A DNA stretch of 64,000 bases from Ricinus communis (Eukaryota > Streptophyta > Magnoliopsida > Malpighiales > Euphorbiaceae): contig NC_063257.1 of NCBI RefSeq assembly GCF_019578655.1, forward strand, positions 27,421,939-27,485,938, in the 5' to 3' direction. Made by a program: the position numbers and the translations under genes. Each line of letters starts with the position of its first letter. Within the stretch, counting starts at the first letter, position 1. Below the pieces are notes generated by a model. That model had not been told where the DNA came from. It saw only the letters and a program-made list of their open reading frames with translations, and did not search any database. Shown here in pieces: positions 1 to 14,290 of this stretch.

Positions 1-764
1 ATGTTATGCCTAAAATACAGAACATCAAGGTTGCTAGAATTTTGACAGTTTTCTATCTTAACATACTTAAACTTAAATCAAGCTTAATCTTTATGCAATC
101 ATTCAATACTCTACTAATTCATGATAATCAGACCTTTAATTAATCAATGAGAGCATCAAATGAAGTTTTTCCAATTTGTAATCAAGAACCCTAATGACAA
201 ATTAATAACACTCAAGTAACAACTTACCAATTTCAGCTTTTGGGTTGCTAATATGCTTAAATCCTTTAGTTTTAGCTTGGCTCCTTCAATAGTTAGCAAA
301 ATCCTATCTTAATCTTAAGTTTTTCTAGGTATTCCACTCCTCTCTCTTATTCCAAATTTTGTGTTTTTGGCCATGTACGAATTTTAGAGAAATGAAGAGG
401 TAAAATGAGCTTTCTCATGGTTCCAATTGGAAATGCCACCACCTACTAAACTATTTTTATCACCCTAAATTAATTCTTACTAACCATATATAGGTACTAA
501 CTTTTAATTGTATCTTTTAAGTCCAATCTATTTACCCAACCTTCAACTATTGGTTCAATTAGGTCTTAAGGCTTAATACACATAACCCAAGTACTTAATC
601 AACTTATCTAAATTAATAATCTAATATCATGCTTCTTATTCTCTACTTATAATTAATATATATCTGTTCTCATAAAATAAAAATATCATTGATATACCAT
701 CATATGCCCAATGATTAAATGTAAATGCACATAACATGGATGATGAGAAAATGCAGGCGTTACA
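1..764 (-). mobile_element. Partial LTR (family D), cut by the left edge of the window
   Basis: This AT-rich non-satellite sequence ends in GGCGTTACA, and the satellite then resumes in the middle of a monomer (AAATAACCCC, lacking its GAG head). That is how the end of an LTR inserted in the array would look; LTRs end in CA on either strand. Its layout resembles the LTRs at 25203 and 52740: a C/T-rich stretch near 330-350, then AT-rich sequence, then a terminus in GTTACA or GTGACA. By analogy the sense strand is minus. The expected target duplication would be AAATA (765-769), but its partner lies outside the window. It could be a solo LTR or the edge of a full element. I see no gene in it. Confidence 0.65.
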
Positions 765-3700
765 AAATAACCCCGTAATTTTGGTATATTGGTGAGTGTG
801 AGAAAATAACCTCTTAAATGGGTTAATTTTATAATATGAGAAAAATACCCCGTAAATGGCATATCTTTGTCAATATAAGAAAATAACCACGTAAAAGGCA
901 TATATTTGTCAATATAAGAAAATAACCACGTAAAACATGTGTATTTCTGAATTTGAGAAAATAACCCCATAATAGTGCTAATAATCTAGTATGAGAAAAC
1001 GACCTTGTAAAAGTGGTATACTTATCAATATAAGAAAATAACACCGTAAAACATATATATTTTTTAATATCAGAAAATAACCAGTAAAAGCAGTGTAATT
1101 GCGAGTCTGAGAAAATATAATGGTAGAAAGGGTAAATTTTTTAATATGAGAAAATACCCCGTAATATGGAGATATTTATCAATCGGAGAAAATAACCCCG
1201 TAATTTTGATATATTGGTGAGTATGAGAAAACAACCTCTTAAATGGGTTAACTTTATAATATGAGAAAAATACCCCGTAAATGGCATATCTTTATCAATA
1301 TAAGAAAATAATCCTGTAAAACGTGCATATCTATGAATTTGAGAAAACAACCATAAAATAGTGCTAATAATTTAATATGAGAAAACCACCCTATAAAAGT
1401 GGTATGTTTTTCATCAATATAAGAAAATAATCCCTTAAAATGTGTATATTTTTGAATTTGAGAAAATAACCCGTAAAAGTAGTGTAATTGCAAGTCTGAG
1501 AAAACAGTCTCGTATAAGGGGTAAATTTTGTAATATGAGAAAACATTTATCAATCGTAGAAAATAACCCCGTAACTTTTGGTATACTTGTGAGTATGAGA
1601 AAACAACCATTAAATGGGTTAATTTTATAATATGAGAAAACAACCCCGTAAAAGGGTATGTTAGTCGATATTAGAAAATAACCCTCTAAAACGTGTATAT
1701 TTATAAATTTGAGAAAACAACCCCATAATAGTGCTAATAATTTAATATGAGAAAACGACCTCGTAAAAGTGGTATATTTATCAATATAAGAAAATAACCC
1801 CGTAAAACGTGTATATTTTTTAATCTTAGAAAATAACCCGTAAAAATAGTGTAATTGCGAGTCTGAGAAAACAGCCTCGTAGAATGGGTAAATTTTTTAA
1901 TATGACAAAACATCCCGTAATACGGAGATATTTATCAATCGGAGAAAATAACCCCGTAATTTTGGTATATTGGTGAGTATGAGAAAACAACCCCGTAAAT
2001 GGCATATCTTTGTCAATATAAGAAAATAATCCCGTAAAAAACGTGCATATTTATGAATTTGAGAAAACAATCATAAAATAGTGCTAATAATTTAATAAGA
2101 GATAACCACCCTATAAAAGTGGTATATTATTCACCAATATAAGAAAATAATCCTGTAAAATTTATATATTTTTGAACTTGAGAAATAACCCGTAAAAGTA
2201 GTGTAATTGCAAGTCTGAGAAAACAGTCTCGTAGAAGGGATAAATTTTTTAATATGAGAAAACATTTATCAATCGGAGAAAATAACCCCGTAACTTTTGC
2301 TATACTTGTGAGTATGAGAAAACAACCATTAAATGGGTTAATTTTATAATATGAGAAAACAACCCCGTAAAAAGGGTATGTTAGTCGATATTAGAAAATA
2401 ACCCCCTAAAACGTGTATATTTATAAATTTGAGAAAACAACCCCATAATAGTGCTAATAATTTAATGTAAGAAAAACGACCCCGTAAAAGTGGTATATTT
2501 ATCAATATAAGAAAATAACCTTGTAAAACGTGTATATTTTTGAATCTTAGAAAATAACCCGTAAAAGTAGTGTAATTGCGAGTCTGAGAAAACAGCCTCG
2601 TAGAAGGGGTTAATTTTTTAATATGACAGAACATCCCGTAATACGGAGAGATTTATCAATCGGAGAAATTAACTCCGTAATTTTGGTGTATTTGTGAGTA
2701 TGAGAAAACAACCCCGTAAAAGGGGTATGTTTGTCGATATAAGAAAATAACCCGCAAGACATGTATATTTATGAATTTGAGAAAACAACCCCATAATAGT
2801 GCTAATAATTTAATATGAGAAAATGACTCCGTAAAAGTGGTATATTTATCAGTATAAGAAAATAACCTCGCAAAACGTGTATATTTTTGAATCTGAGAAA
2901 ATAATCCTTAAAAAGTAGTGTAATTGCGAGTATAAGAAAATAACCTCTTAGAGTGGGTAAATTTTTTAATATTAGAAAACAGCCTCGTGGAACGAGTAAA
3001 TTTTTTAATATGTGAAAACAACTCCATAATACAGGGATATTTATGAATCTGTGGAAATAACCCCGTAATTATGGTATATTTGTGAGCATGAGAAAACAAC
3101 CACTTAAATGGGTTAATTTTATAATATGAGAAAACAATCGCGTAAAAGGGGTATGTTTGTCGATATAAGAAAAAACCCCGTAAAAGGTATATATTTATGA
3201 ATTTGAGAAAACAACCCCATAATAGTGCTAATAATTTAATATGAGAAAACGATCCCGTAAAAGTGGTATATTTATTAATATAAGAAAATAACCTCGTAAA
3301 AAGTGTAAATTTATAAATCTGAGGAAACGACAACGTAAAAGTAGTGTAATTGTGATTCTGAGAACATAGCCTCGTGGAAGGGATGAGTTTTTTAATATGA
3401 GAGAACAACCCTGTAATACAGGGATATTTATCAATCAGAGAAAATAACCCCATAATTTTGGTATATTTATGAGTATGAGAAAACAACCACTTAAATGGGT
3501 TAATTTTATAATATAAGAAAGCTACCCCGTAAAAGGGGTATGTTTGTCGATATAAGAAAATAACTCCGTGTTATGAATTTTAGAAAACAACCCCATAATA
3601 GTGCTAATAATTTAATATGAGAAAATAATCACGCAAAAGTGGTATATTTATTAATATAAGAAAATAATCCCGTGAAATGTGTATATTTATGAATATGAGA

Positions 3701-6700
3701 CAACGACAATGCAAAAGTAGTGCAATTGTGATTATAATAAAACAACCTCCTAGAAGGGATGAATTTCTTAATATGAGAGAACAACCTGGTAATACCGGAA
3801 TATTTATCAATCGGAGAAAATAACCCCGTAATTTTGGTATATTTGTGAGTATGAGAAAACAACCACTTAAATGAGCTAATTTTATAATATGAGAAAACAA
3901 CTCCGTAAAAGGGATATATTTGTCAATTTAGAAAACAACCCCATAATAGTGCTATTAATTTAATATAAGAAAATGATCCCGTAAAAGTGATATATTTATT
4001 AATATAAGAAAATAACCCCGTAAAATGTATATATTTATGAATCTGAGAAAACGACAACGTAAAAGTAGTGTAATTATGATTATGATAAAACAACCTCGTA
4101 GAAGGGATGAATTCTTAATATGAGAGAACAACCCCGTAATACCGGGATATTTATCAATCAGAGAAAATAACCCCGCAATCTTGGTATATTTGTGAGAATG
4201 AGAAAACAACTCCTTAAATGGGTTAATCTTATAATTTGAAAAAATAACTCCAAAATAGTGCTAATAATATAATATGAGATAACGACCCCGTAAAAGTGTT
4301 ATATTTATCAATATAAGAAAATAACCCCATAAAACGTGTATATTTTTAATATGAGAAAATAACCTGTAAAAGTAGTATAATTACGAATCTGAGAAAACAG
4401 CCTCGTAAAAGGGGTAAATTTTTTAATATGTGAAAATAACTCTGTAATTCGGGATATTTATGAATTTTAGAAAATAACCCCGTAATTATGGTATATTTGT
4501 GAGTATGAGAAGACAACCTCTTAAATGGGTTAATTTTATAATATTTGAGAAAACAACCCCATAATAATGCTAATAATTTAATATAGAAAAACGACCCCGT
4601 AAAAGTAGTATATTTATCAATATAAGAAAATAACCCCGTAAAAGTAGTGTAATTGCGGGTATGAGAAAACAGCCTCGTAGAAGGGATAAATTTTTTAATA
4701 TGAGAAGACACTCAGTAATACGAAGATATTTATCAATCGGAGAAAATAACCCCGTAATTTTCGTATTTTTATGAGTATGAGAAAACAACCCCTTAAATGG
4801 GTTAATTTTATAAGATGAGAAAACAACCCCGTAAAAGAGGTATATTTGTCAATATGAGAAAATAACTCCGTAAAACCTGTATATTTATGAATTTGAGAAA
4901 ACAAGCTCATAATTGTGCTAATAATTTAATATGAGAAAACGACCCCGTAAAAGTGGTATACTTATCAATATAAGAAAATAACCACATAAAACGTGTATAT
5001 TTATGAATTTGAGAAAATAATTCTGAAAAAGTAGTATAATTATGACTCTAAGAAAACAGTATCGTAGAACGGGTGAATTTTTTAATATGAGATAACAGCC
5101 TTGTGGAATGGGTAAATTTTTTAATATGTGAAAACAACTCCGTAATACGAGGATATTTATGACTCTGAGGAAAAAACCCAGGAATTATGGTGTATTTGTG
5201 AGTATGAGAAAACAACCATTTAAATTGGTTAATTTTTTAATATGAGAAAAAAAACTTCGTAAAACGGGTATGTCTGTCGATATAAGAAAATAACTCCGTA
5301 CAATGTGCATATTTATGAATTTGAAAACAACTCCAAAATAGTGCTAATAATATAATATGAGAAAACGACCCCGTAAAAGTGCTATATGTATCAATATAAG
5401 AAAATAACCCTGTAAAACGTATATATTTTTGAATATGAGAAAATAACCCGTAAAAGTAGTGTAATTGCGAGTCTGAGAAAACAGCCTCGTAAAAGGGGTA
5501 AATTTTTTATTATGTGAAAATAACTCCGTAATACGGGATATTTATGAATCTGAGAAAATAACCCTATAATTATGGTATATTTGTGAGTATGAGCAGACAA
5601 CCCCTTAAATGGGTTAATTTTATAATATTTGAGAAAACAACCCCATAATAATGCTAATAATTTAATATGAAAAAACGACCCCGTAAAAGTAGTATATTTA
5701 TCAATATAAGAAAATAACCCCGTAAAAGCAGTGTAATTGTGGGTATGAGAAAACAGCCTTGAGAAGGGATAAATTTTTTAATATGAGAAGACACTCAGTA
5801 ATACGAAGATATTTATCAATCGGAGAAAATAACCCCGTAATTTTGGTATTTTTATGAGTATGAGAAAATAACCCCTTAAATGGGTTAATTTTATAAGATG
5901 AGAAAACAACCCCGTAAAAGAGGTATATTTGTCAATATGAGAAAATAACTCTATAAAACCTGTATATTTATGAATTTGAGAAAACAAGCCCATAATTGTG
6001 CTAATAATTTAATATGAGAAAACGACCCCGTAAAAGTAGTATACTTATCAATATAAGAAAATAACCACGTAAAACGTGTATATTTATGAATTTGAGAAAA
6101 TAATTCTGAAAAAGTAGTATAATTGTGAGTCTAAGAAAACAGCCTCGTAGAACGGGTGAATTTTTTAATATTAGATAATAGCCTCGTGGAACAGGTAAAT
6201 TTTTTAATATGTGAAAACAACTCCGTAATACGAGGATATTTATGATTATGAGGAAATAACCCGGTAATTATGGTGTATTTGTGAGTATGAGAAAACAACC
6301 ACTTAAATTGGTTAATTTTTTAATATGAGAAAACAACTTCATAAAAGGGGTATGTTTGTCGATATAAGAAAATAACTCCATAAGATGTGCATATTTATGA
6401 ATTTGAGAAAACAATTCCAAAATAGTGCTAATAATGTAATATGAGAAAACGACACCGTAAAAGTGCTATATTTATCAATATAAGAAAATAATCCTGTAAA
6501 ACGTATATATTTTTGAATATGAGAAAATAATCCGTAAAAGTAGTGTAATTGCGAGTCTAAGAAAATAGCCTCGTAAAAGGGGTAAATTTTTTATTATGTG
6601 AAAATAACTCCGTAATACGGGATATTTATGAATCTGAGAAAATAACCCCGTAATTATAGTATATTTGTGAGTATGAGAAGACAACCCCTTAAATGGGTTA

Positions 6701-9700
6701 ATTTTATAATATTTGAAAAAATAACCCCATAATAATGCTAACAATTTAATATGGTAAAACAACCCCGTAAAAGTAGTATATTTATCAATATAAGAAAATA
6801 ACCTCGTAAAACGTGTATATTTTTTTATCTGAGAAAATAACCCCGTTAAAGCAGTGTAATTGCGGGTAGAAAACAGCCTCGAGAAGGGATAAATTTTTAA
6901 ATATGAGAAGACAATCAGTAATACGAAGATATTTATCAATCGGAGAAAATAACCCCGTAATTTTGGTATTTTATAAGGATGAGAAAACAACCCCTTAAAT
7001 GGGTTAATTTTATAAGATGAGAAAACAACCCCGTAAAAGAGGTACATTTGTCAATATGAGAAAATAACTCCGTAAAACCTGTATATTTATGAATTTGAGA
7101 AAATAAGCCCATAATTGTGCTAATAATATAATATGAGAAAACGACCCCGTAAAAGTGGTTTACTTATCAATATAAGAAAATAACCACGTAAAACGTGCAT
7201 ATTTATGAATCTGAGAAAATAATTCCGAAAAAGTAGTATAATTGTGAGTCTAAGAAAATAGCCTCGTAGAACGGGTGAATTTTCTAATATGAGATAACAG
7301 CCTCGTGGAACAGGTAAATTTTTTAATATGTGAAAAACAACTCCGTAATACAGGGATATTTATGATTCTGAGGAAATAACCCGGTAATTATGTTGTATTT
7401 GTGAGTATGAGAAAACAACCACTTAAATTGGTTAATTTTTTAATATGAGAAAACAACTTCGTAAAAGGGGTATGTTTGTCGATAAAAGAAAATAACTCCG
7501 TAAAATGTGAATATTTAAGAATTTGAGAAAACAACTCCAAAATAGTGCTAATAATATAATATGAGAAAATGACCTCGTAAAAGTGCTATATTTATCAATA
7601 TAAGAAAATAACCCTGTAAAACGTATATATTTTTGAATATGAGAAAATAACTCGTAAAAGTAGCGTAATTGCGAGTCTGAGAAAACAACCTCGTAAAAGG
7701 GGTAAACTTTTTAATATGTGAAAACAACTCCGTAATACATAAATATTTATGAATCGGAGAAAATAACCCCGTAATTATGATATATATTGTGAGTATGAGA
7801 AAACAACCACTTAAATGGATTAATTTTATAATATGAGAGAACAACCCCGTAAAAGGGGTATGTTTGTCGATATAACCAAAATAACCCCATAAAACGTGCA
7901 TATTTATGAATTTGAAAAAACAACCCAAGAAAGTGCTAATAATTTAGTATGAGAAAACGAACACGTAAAAGTGGTATATTTATCAATACAAGAAAATAAC
8001 TCCGTAAAACATGTATAGTTTTTAATCTGAGAAAACAACCCCATAAAAGTATGTAATTGTGAGTCTAAGTAAACAGCCTCGTAGAACGGGTAAATTTTTT
8101 AATATGAGAAATCAACCTCGTGGAAGGGTAAATTTCTTAATATGTGAAAAGAACTCCGTAGTACAGGGATATTTATGAATCTGAGGAAATAACCCCGTAA
8201 TTGTGGTATATTTTTTAGTATGAGAAAACAACTCCTTAAATGAGTTAATTTTATAATATAAGAAAACAACCCCGTAAAAGGGCTATGTTTATTGATATAA
8301 GAAAATAACCCCATAAAACGTGTATATTTATGAATTTGAGAAAACAACCCCATAATAGTGCTAATAATTTAATATGAGAAAACGACCTCGTAAAAGTGGT
8401 ATATTTATCAATATAAGAAAATAACCTTGTAAAACGTGTATATTTTTTAATCTGAGAAAATAAATCGGTAAAAGTAGTGTAATTGCGAGTTTGAGAAAAC
8501 ATCATCGTAGAAGGGGTAAATTTTTTAATATGAGAAAACACTCCGTAATACGGGGATATTTATTAATCAGAGAAAATAACCCTGTAATTTTGGTATATTT
8601 GTGAGTATGAGAAAAAATACCCTTTAAAAGGGTTAATTTTATAAGATAAGAAAACAACCCTGTAAAAGGGGTATATTTGTCGATATAAGAAAATAACCCA
8701 GTAAAACAAGTATATTTATGAATTTGAGAAAACAACCCCATAATAGTGCTAATAATTTAGTATGAGAAAACAACCCCGTAAAAGTGGTATATTTATCAAT
8801 ATAAGAAAATAACTCCATAAAGCGTGCATATTTATGAATCTGAGAAAATAACCCCATAAAAGAAGTGTAATTGTGAGTCTAAGAAAACAGGCTTGTAGAA
8901 CGGGTAAATTTTTTAATATGAGAAAACAGTCTTGTGGAAGGAGTAAATTTTTTAATATGTGAAAACAACCCCGTAATACGGGGATATTTATGAATCTAAG
9001 GAAATAACCCCGTAATTGTGGTATATTTGTGAGTATGAGAAAACAACCCCTTAAATGGGTTAATTTTATAATATGAGAAAATAACCCCGTAAAAGGAGTA
9101 TGTTTGTTGATATAAGAAAATAACTCCGTAAAACGTGTATATTTATGAATTTGAGAGAACCAATCTCATAATAGTGCTAACAATTTAATATAAGAAAACG
9201 ACTCCGTAAAAGTAGTATATTTATTAATATAAGAAAATAACCTTGTAAAATGTGTATATTTTTTAATTTGAGAAATTAAAAAGTAGCGTAATTTCGATTT
9301 TGAGAAAGTAGCATCGTAGAATGGGTAAATTTTTTAATTTGAGAAAACACCCTGTAATATTGGGATTATTTTCAATCGGAGAAAATAACCCCGTGATTTT
9401 GGTATATTTGTGAGTATGAGAAACTAACCCCTTAAATGGGTTAATTTTATAATATGAGAAAACAACCCCGTAAAAGAGGTATATTTGTCAATATGAGAAA
9501 ATAACTCCGTAAAACCTGTATATTTATGAATTTGAGAAAACAACCCCATAATAGTGCTAATAATTTAGTATGAGAAGACGACCCCGTAAAAGTTTTATAT
9601 TTATCAATATAAGAAAATAACTCCATAAAACGTATATATTTATGAATCTGAGAAAACAACCCCGTAAAAGTATGTAATTGTGAGTCTAAGAAAACAGTCT

Positions 9701-12128
9701 CGTAGAATGAGTAAATTTTTTAATATGAGAAAACAACCTTGTGGAAGGGTTAAATTTTTTAATATGTGAAAAGAACTCCGTAGTGCGGGGATATATATGA
9801 ATCTGAGGAAATAACCCCGTAATTGTGGTACATTTATGAGAATGATAAAACAACTCCTTAAAAGGGTTAATTTTATAATATGAGAAACAACCCCGTAAAA
9901 GGGGTATGTTTGTCGATATAATAGAATAACCTAGTAAAACATGTATATTTATGAATCTCAGAAAACAACCTTGTAAAAGTAGTGTAATTGCGAGTATGAG
10001 AAAACAGCCTCGCAGAGGTGCTAAATTTTTTAGTATGAGAGAACAACCCCGTAATACAGGGATATTTATCAACTGGAGAAAATAACCGCGTAATTTTGGT
10101 ACATTTGTGAGTAAGAGAAAAAACCCCTTAAATGGGTTAATTTTATAATATTAGAAAACAACCCCGTGAAAGAGGTATATTTGTCAATATAAGAAAATAA
10201 CCTCGTAAAACCTGTATATTTATGAATTTGAGAAAGCAACCCCATAATAGTGCTAATAATTTAATATGAGAAAACGACCCGTAAAAGTGGTATATTTATC
10301 AATATAAGAAAATACCACCATAAAATTTGTATATTTATGAATCTGTGAAAAAAATTCCGAAAAAGTAGTGTAATTGCGAATATAAGAAAACAGGCTCGTA
10401 GAAAATATGAATTTTTTAATATTAGAAAACAGCCTCGTGGAAGGAGTAAATTTTTTAATATGCAAAAACAACTCCGTAATACAGGGATATTTATGAATCT
10501 AAGGAAATAAACCCGTAATTGTGGTATATTTGTGAGTATGATAAAACAACCCCTAAATAGGTTAATTTTGTAATATTAGAATACAACCCCGTAAAAGAGG
10601 TATGTTTGTCGATATAAAAAAATAATTCCATAAAACATGTACATTTAGGAATTTGAGAAAATAATCCCACAATAGTGCTTGTAATTAAATATGACAAAAC
10701 AACCCCCTAAAAGTGGTATATTTATCAATATAGGAAAATAACCCCGTAAAACGTGTATATTTTTGAATTTGAGAAAGTAACCCTATAAAAATTAGTGTAA
10801 ATGGGGTAAATTTTTTAATATGAGAAAACTCCCCGTAATATGGAGATATTTATCGATTGGAGAAAATAACCCCATAATTTTGATATATTTCTGGGTATGA
10901 GAAAACAACCTCTTAAACGGATTAATTTTATAATATTAGAAAATAACCACGTAAAAGGAGTATGGTTGTCGATATAAGAAAATAACCCCGTAAAACATGT
11001 ATATTTATGAATTTGGGAAAACAACCCCATAATAGTGCTAATAGTTTAATATAAGAAAATGACCCGTGAAAGTAGTATATTTATCAATATAAGAAAATAA
11101 CTCCATAAAATGTGTATATTTATGAATCTGAAAAAATAACCCGTAAAAGTAGTGTAATTGCGAGTATGAGAAAACAGTCTCGTAGAAGGGTTAAATTTTT
11201 TAATATGGGAAAACAATCCTGTAAGAGGGGTATATTTATAAATATTAGAAGCCAACCCGTTAGTAGTGCTAATAATTTAATATGAGAAAACAACCAAATA
11301 AAAGTGGTATATTTGTCAATATAAGAAAATAACCCCGTAAAACGTGTATATTTATGAATCTTAGAAAACAACCGTGTAAAAGTAGTATAATTGCGAGTCA
11401 GAGAAAACAGCCTCGTCGAAGGGATAAATTTTTTAATATGAGAAAACAACTCAGTAATACGGGGATATTTATCAATCGAAGAAAATAACCTCGTAATTGT
11501 GGTATATTTGTGAGTATGAGAAAACAACCCCTTAAATGGGTTAATTTTAAAATATGAGAAAACAACCTCGTAAAAGGGGTATGTTTGTCGATATAAGAAA
11601 ATAAACCCGTAAAACGTGTATATTTATGAATTTGAGAAAACAGCCCCATAATAGTGCTAATAATTTAATATGAGAAAACGACCCCTTAAAAGTGGTATAT
11701 TTATCAATATAAGAAAATAACCCTGTAAAACGTGTATATTTATGAGTCTGAAAAAATGACCCGTAAAAGTAGTGTTATTGCGAGTATTAGAAAATAGCCT
11801 CGTAGAAGGGGTACATTTTTTAATATAAAAAATAACCCCGTAAGAGGGGTATATTTATAAATATTAGAAACCAACCCCTTAATACCGAAATATTTATCAA
11901 TTGGAGAAAATAACCACGTAATTATGGTATATTTGTGAGTATGAGAAAACAACCCCTTAAAATGGGTTAATTTTATAATCTGAGAAAACAATCCCGTAAA
12001 ACGGGTATGTTTGTCGATATAAGAAAATAACCCATAAAACGTTGATATTTATGAATTTGAGAAAACAACCCCATAATAGTGCTAATAATTTAATATAAGA
12101 AAACGATCCCGTAAAAGTGGTATATTTA
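765..12128 (+). repeat. 39-bp satellite, block 1 (GAGAAAA strand forward)
   Basis: This is an uninterrupted array of about 290 monomers of 38-40 bp in about 29 higher-order units. Each monomer has the head GAGAAAA(C/T)AACCCCGTAA and a variable tail. One HOR is, in order: a (tail AATTTTGGTATATTTGTGAG), b (AAATGGGTTAATTTTATAAT), c (AAAGGGGTATGTTTGTCGAT), d (AAACGTGTATATTTATGAAT), e (AATAGTGCTAATAATTTAAT), f (AAAGTGGTATATTTATCAAT), g (close to d), h (AAAGTAGTGTAATTGCGAGT), i (GAAGGGGTAAATTTTTTAAT), j (ATACGGGGATATTTATCAAT). A truncated form of j occurs at 1537-1556 and again at 2256-2275, 719 bp apart. The open frames of 60-190 codons here, nearly all on the minus strand, are 13-residue periodic by-products of a monomer length divisible by three. 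Confidence 0.96.
4246..7545 (+). repeat. Third-order repeat, about 1.08-1.12 kb x 3
   Basis: A marked form of monomer e (AACTCCAAAATAGTGCTAAT or a close variant) recurs at 4246, 5329, 6413 and 7533, giving spacings of 1083, 1084 and 1120 bp. Other diagnostic variants follow with the same spacing. One is a j monomer reading GAAGACACTCAGTAATACGA at about 4704 and 5787, with a related form at about 6907. Another is a b-e junction containing TTATAATATTTGAGAAAA (third copy slightly changed). This shows recent duplication of blocks of about 28 monomers, larger than the basic 10-monomer unit. Confidence 0.88.
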
Positions 12129-12789
12129 TATCACGACCCCACCCGTGGACCCGTGACCGGCACTAGGGAATGGGTAGGCTTAAGGCAACCGAAACCCGTA
12201 GTAAGCCTGACACTCACTGATTTAAACAAATCTCATCTCAAATTAATATTATTAAAACCACAAATTATCTTAATAGTTACACTTTACAAAATTACTTCGG
12301 TCTACCAGAAAAACTAGGCGAGACCCGAAGCTCAGAAAATTTACAACTGATACATTTACTATTACTACTGCGGAGAATCTAAGATTTACCAATTTACATA
12401 CCAAATCAAATACATCACCCGATGATGAAGGAGTCGGATTCTTGAATAAGAGTCGCGAGAGGACTAGATCACGAATCGAAAAAGCGATGAATGGGAGACT
12501 GTCGGTCTCGAGTGAGTTAAAATCAAATAATCTAAGGACTATTGCTTCTTCTCGGAAAACATAGATTATTCAAATCGATTATATCAAACCATACTATAAT
12601 CATACCCTACTATTTCCTTCACATAAAATATTAATCATTCGAATCAAAATATCAACCATGCACGTAAATACAATCCATATTATAATCATACCACAATAAA
12701 TTAATAAATGAATAAATAAAAATATATTTTTACTTTTACGGGACGAGTGGCTCGGTAGAACCCTAAACCCCAAAATCTAGTAGCCATTC

Positions 12790-12975
12790 GGCTCTCTTAA
12801 TCCAATAAGGTGGCGCCCAAGAGCAATGCTCAACCAGGGACCTTACCTCCAGTCTGGTCACTTAAGTATCCAAATAAGCCGGCGCCCCGAGAGCAATGCT
12901 CGACCAGGGACCTTACCTCCGGCAATTTACACAAATCAGCCCAGAGAGCCATGCTCGACCAGGGCAAACCCATGA
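12790..12975 (-). repeat. Internal subrepeats of LTR B1 (GAGCAATGCTC motif)
   Basis: Three tandem-like copies of a block centred on GAGCAATGCTCGACCAGGGA lie at about 12822, 12891 and 12947. The first two are preceded by GGCGCC. The core GAGCAATGCTC is palindromic except at its centre. The other three B copies carry the same subrepeats, so they belong to the LTR family; a possible role is as enhancer-like repeats in U3 or R. Confidence 0.8.
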
Positions 12976-13775
12976 AAATCTTATTACATGTCCATGATCA
13001 TTACCGGTGCGCACGCGGTCCTGATGTAACCCATCAGGCGGCATGTTCTACAAGCCACTTTTCCCAAGACACAATCATCCATTTAATAAATATCATTGTA
13101 TAATGAAGTCATTCAACCATATCAAATTAATGATTAACAATTAAGAGTAAAACATCAGGCAGCTCAGGTGGAAAACTGATAATATTTGGAATTATTATAA
13201 CATTACTATAATAATACTCATATTATCTTCAATAATTAATAATCCAATAAAATTAATTACGTTGAGATATTAGTAACCATGTTAAACATAAACTTCCAAA
13301 ATAGCATATTAAAATCAGACTTAGCAATAGTGCAATGATTAAATGACTTTAACTCACAGGATTGGGCGACCTCCTAGCTCTGCTCCGATGCCTCGGTTGG
13401 AGCGAGCCGAACAGACAGATCATCTAATCATGGAAAATAATTTATCAAAACGCTGAAACAATCGATCATTAATCCTAGGTCTAGACTCCTGGGGTATCTA
13501 AGAATCTTGACTCGGAGAATTCTACCGAAATCCGTGAGAACCTCCCCTACAACACGAACATTACCCCCCGTAAAAGCGGGTCCGGGACTGCCGGAAAAAC
13601 ACTCCAAATATCCAACAATTTAAACAACGGAGTCGGGTCCCCAAACTTCACTATTTCCAACAAAATCGACTATGGCGGGCCAATTGTGGACAAATATTTT
13701 TGACTCACAAAAATCATCAAATACTCAATATAATCCAATAGACACAAATTTAAAATCAAGGATTTCTAAGATCAA

Positions 13776-14290
13776 CGACCGGAGAAAATTACGAGACGCT
13801 CGGTCGCTCGGTCGACTCGCCTCTGGCCGGGTCAGGTCGTGATCCAAGACACACCATCGAACTCACAACGGCCGAGGCGATCCACCTTCCGATTTTCTGA
13901 TCGACACCCGATCATCCGGAGAGATTTGAGAACGATCTCGGCCGTCGATTTGCAAGCGAAGCCCGATCGCCCGCGAAACCCGTTGCCATCGCGGAAGCTT
14001 GAGCCGATCGTCCATCCTCCACGGAGCTCACGGGAAAAGCCCAAAATCTGGTGCCACCACCGCCGGAACTCTCTCTCCGGCCACCAAAGCCAGCCAGAAA
14101 GAAGCTCTCTCAGGGGATGATCGCCATCGAGATCGGTAGGAAGGCCGCCAGCGGGCCACGTCAGCGATTCCGCCTCACCGCCACCATCGTGCTCGTCGTT
14201 GCGCTCAACCGGCGTCAACAGCCCTCGGCTGGCCTCAGGTCAGCCACCATGGGGCCGGCTCTCTCTCTCCTCCCTTTCTTCTTCTTCCTT
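13776..14290 (-). other. GC- and CpG-rich island inside LTR B1
   Basis: About 500 bp rich in CG dinucleotides stands out in an otherwise AT-rich LTR. Homologous islands occur in B2, B3 and B4. Open frames run on both strands (for example 13832-14218 minus and 13839-14120 plus), but no recognisable domain is present. A non-coding R/U5 leader is the likeliest explanation. A pyrimidine-rich tract (about 14255-14330) follows on the plus strand. Confidence 0.6.

Noticed and set aside
1..764. Host gene or promoter at the left edge of the window
   Set aside because: No coding segment is visible, and the GTTACA terminus abutting a broken monomer fits an LTR end better.
765..12128. CRISPR-like look: a short repeated head with variable tails of similar length
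   Set aside because: The tails are not unique spacers. They are ten recurring types in fixed order, the sequence is a plant nuclear satellite, and there are no cas genes.
13832..14218. Possible protein gene in the GC-rich part of solo LTR B1, with counterparts in B2-B4
   Set aside because: Frames are open on both strands, are not consistently open among the four copies, and show no recognisable motif. The location is inside an LTR.
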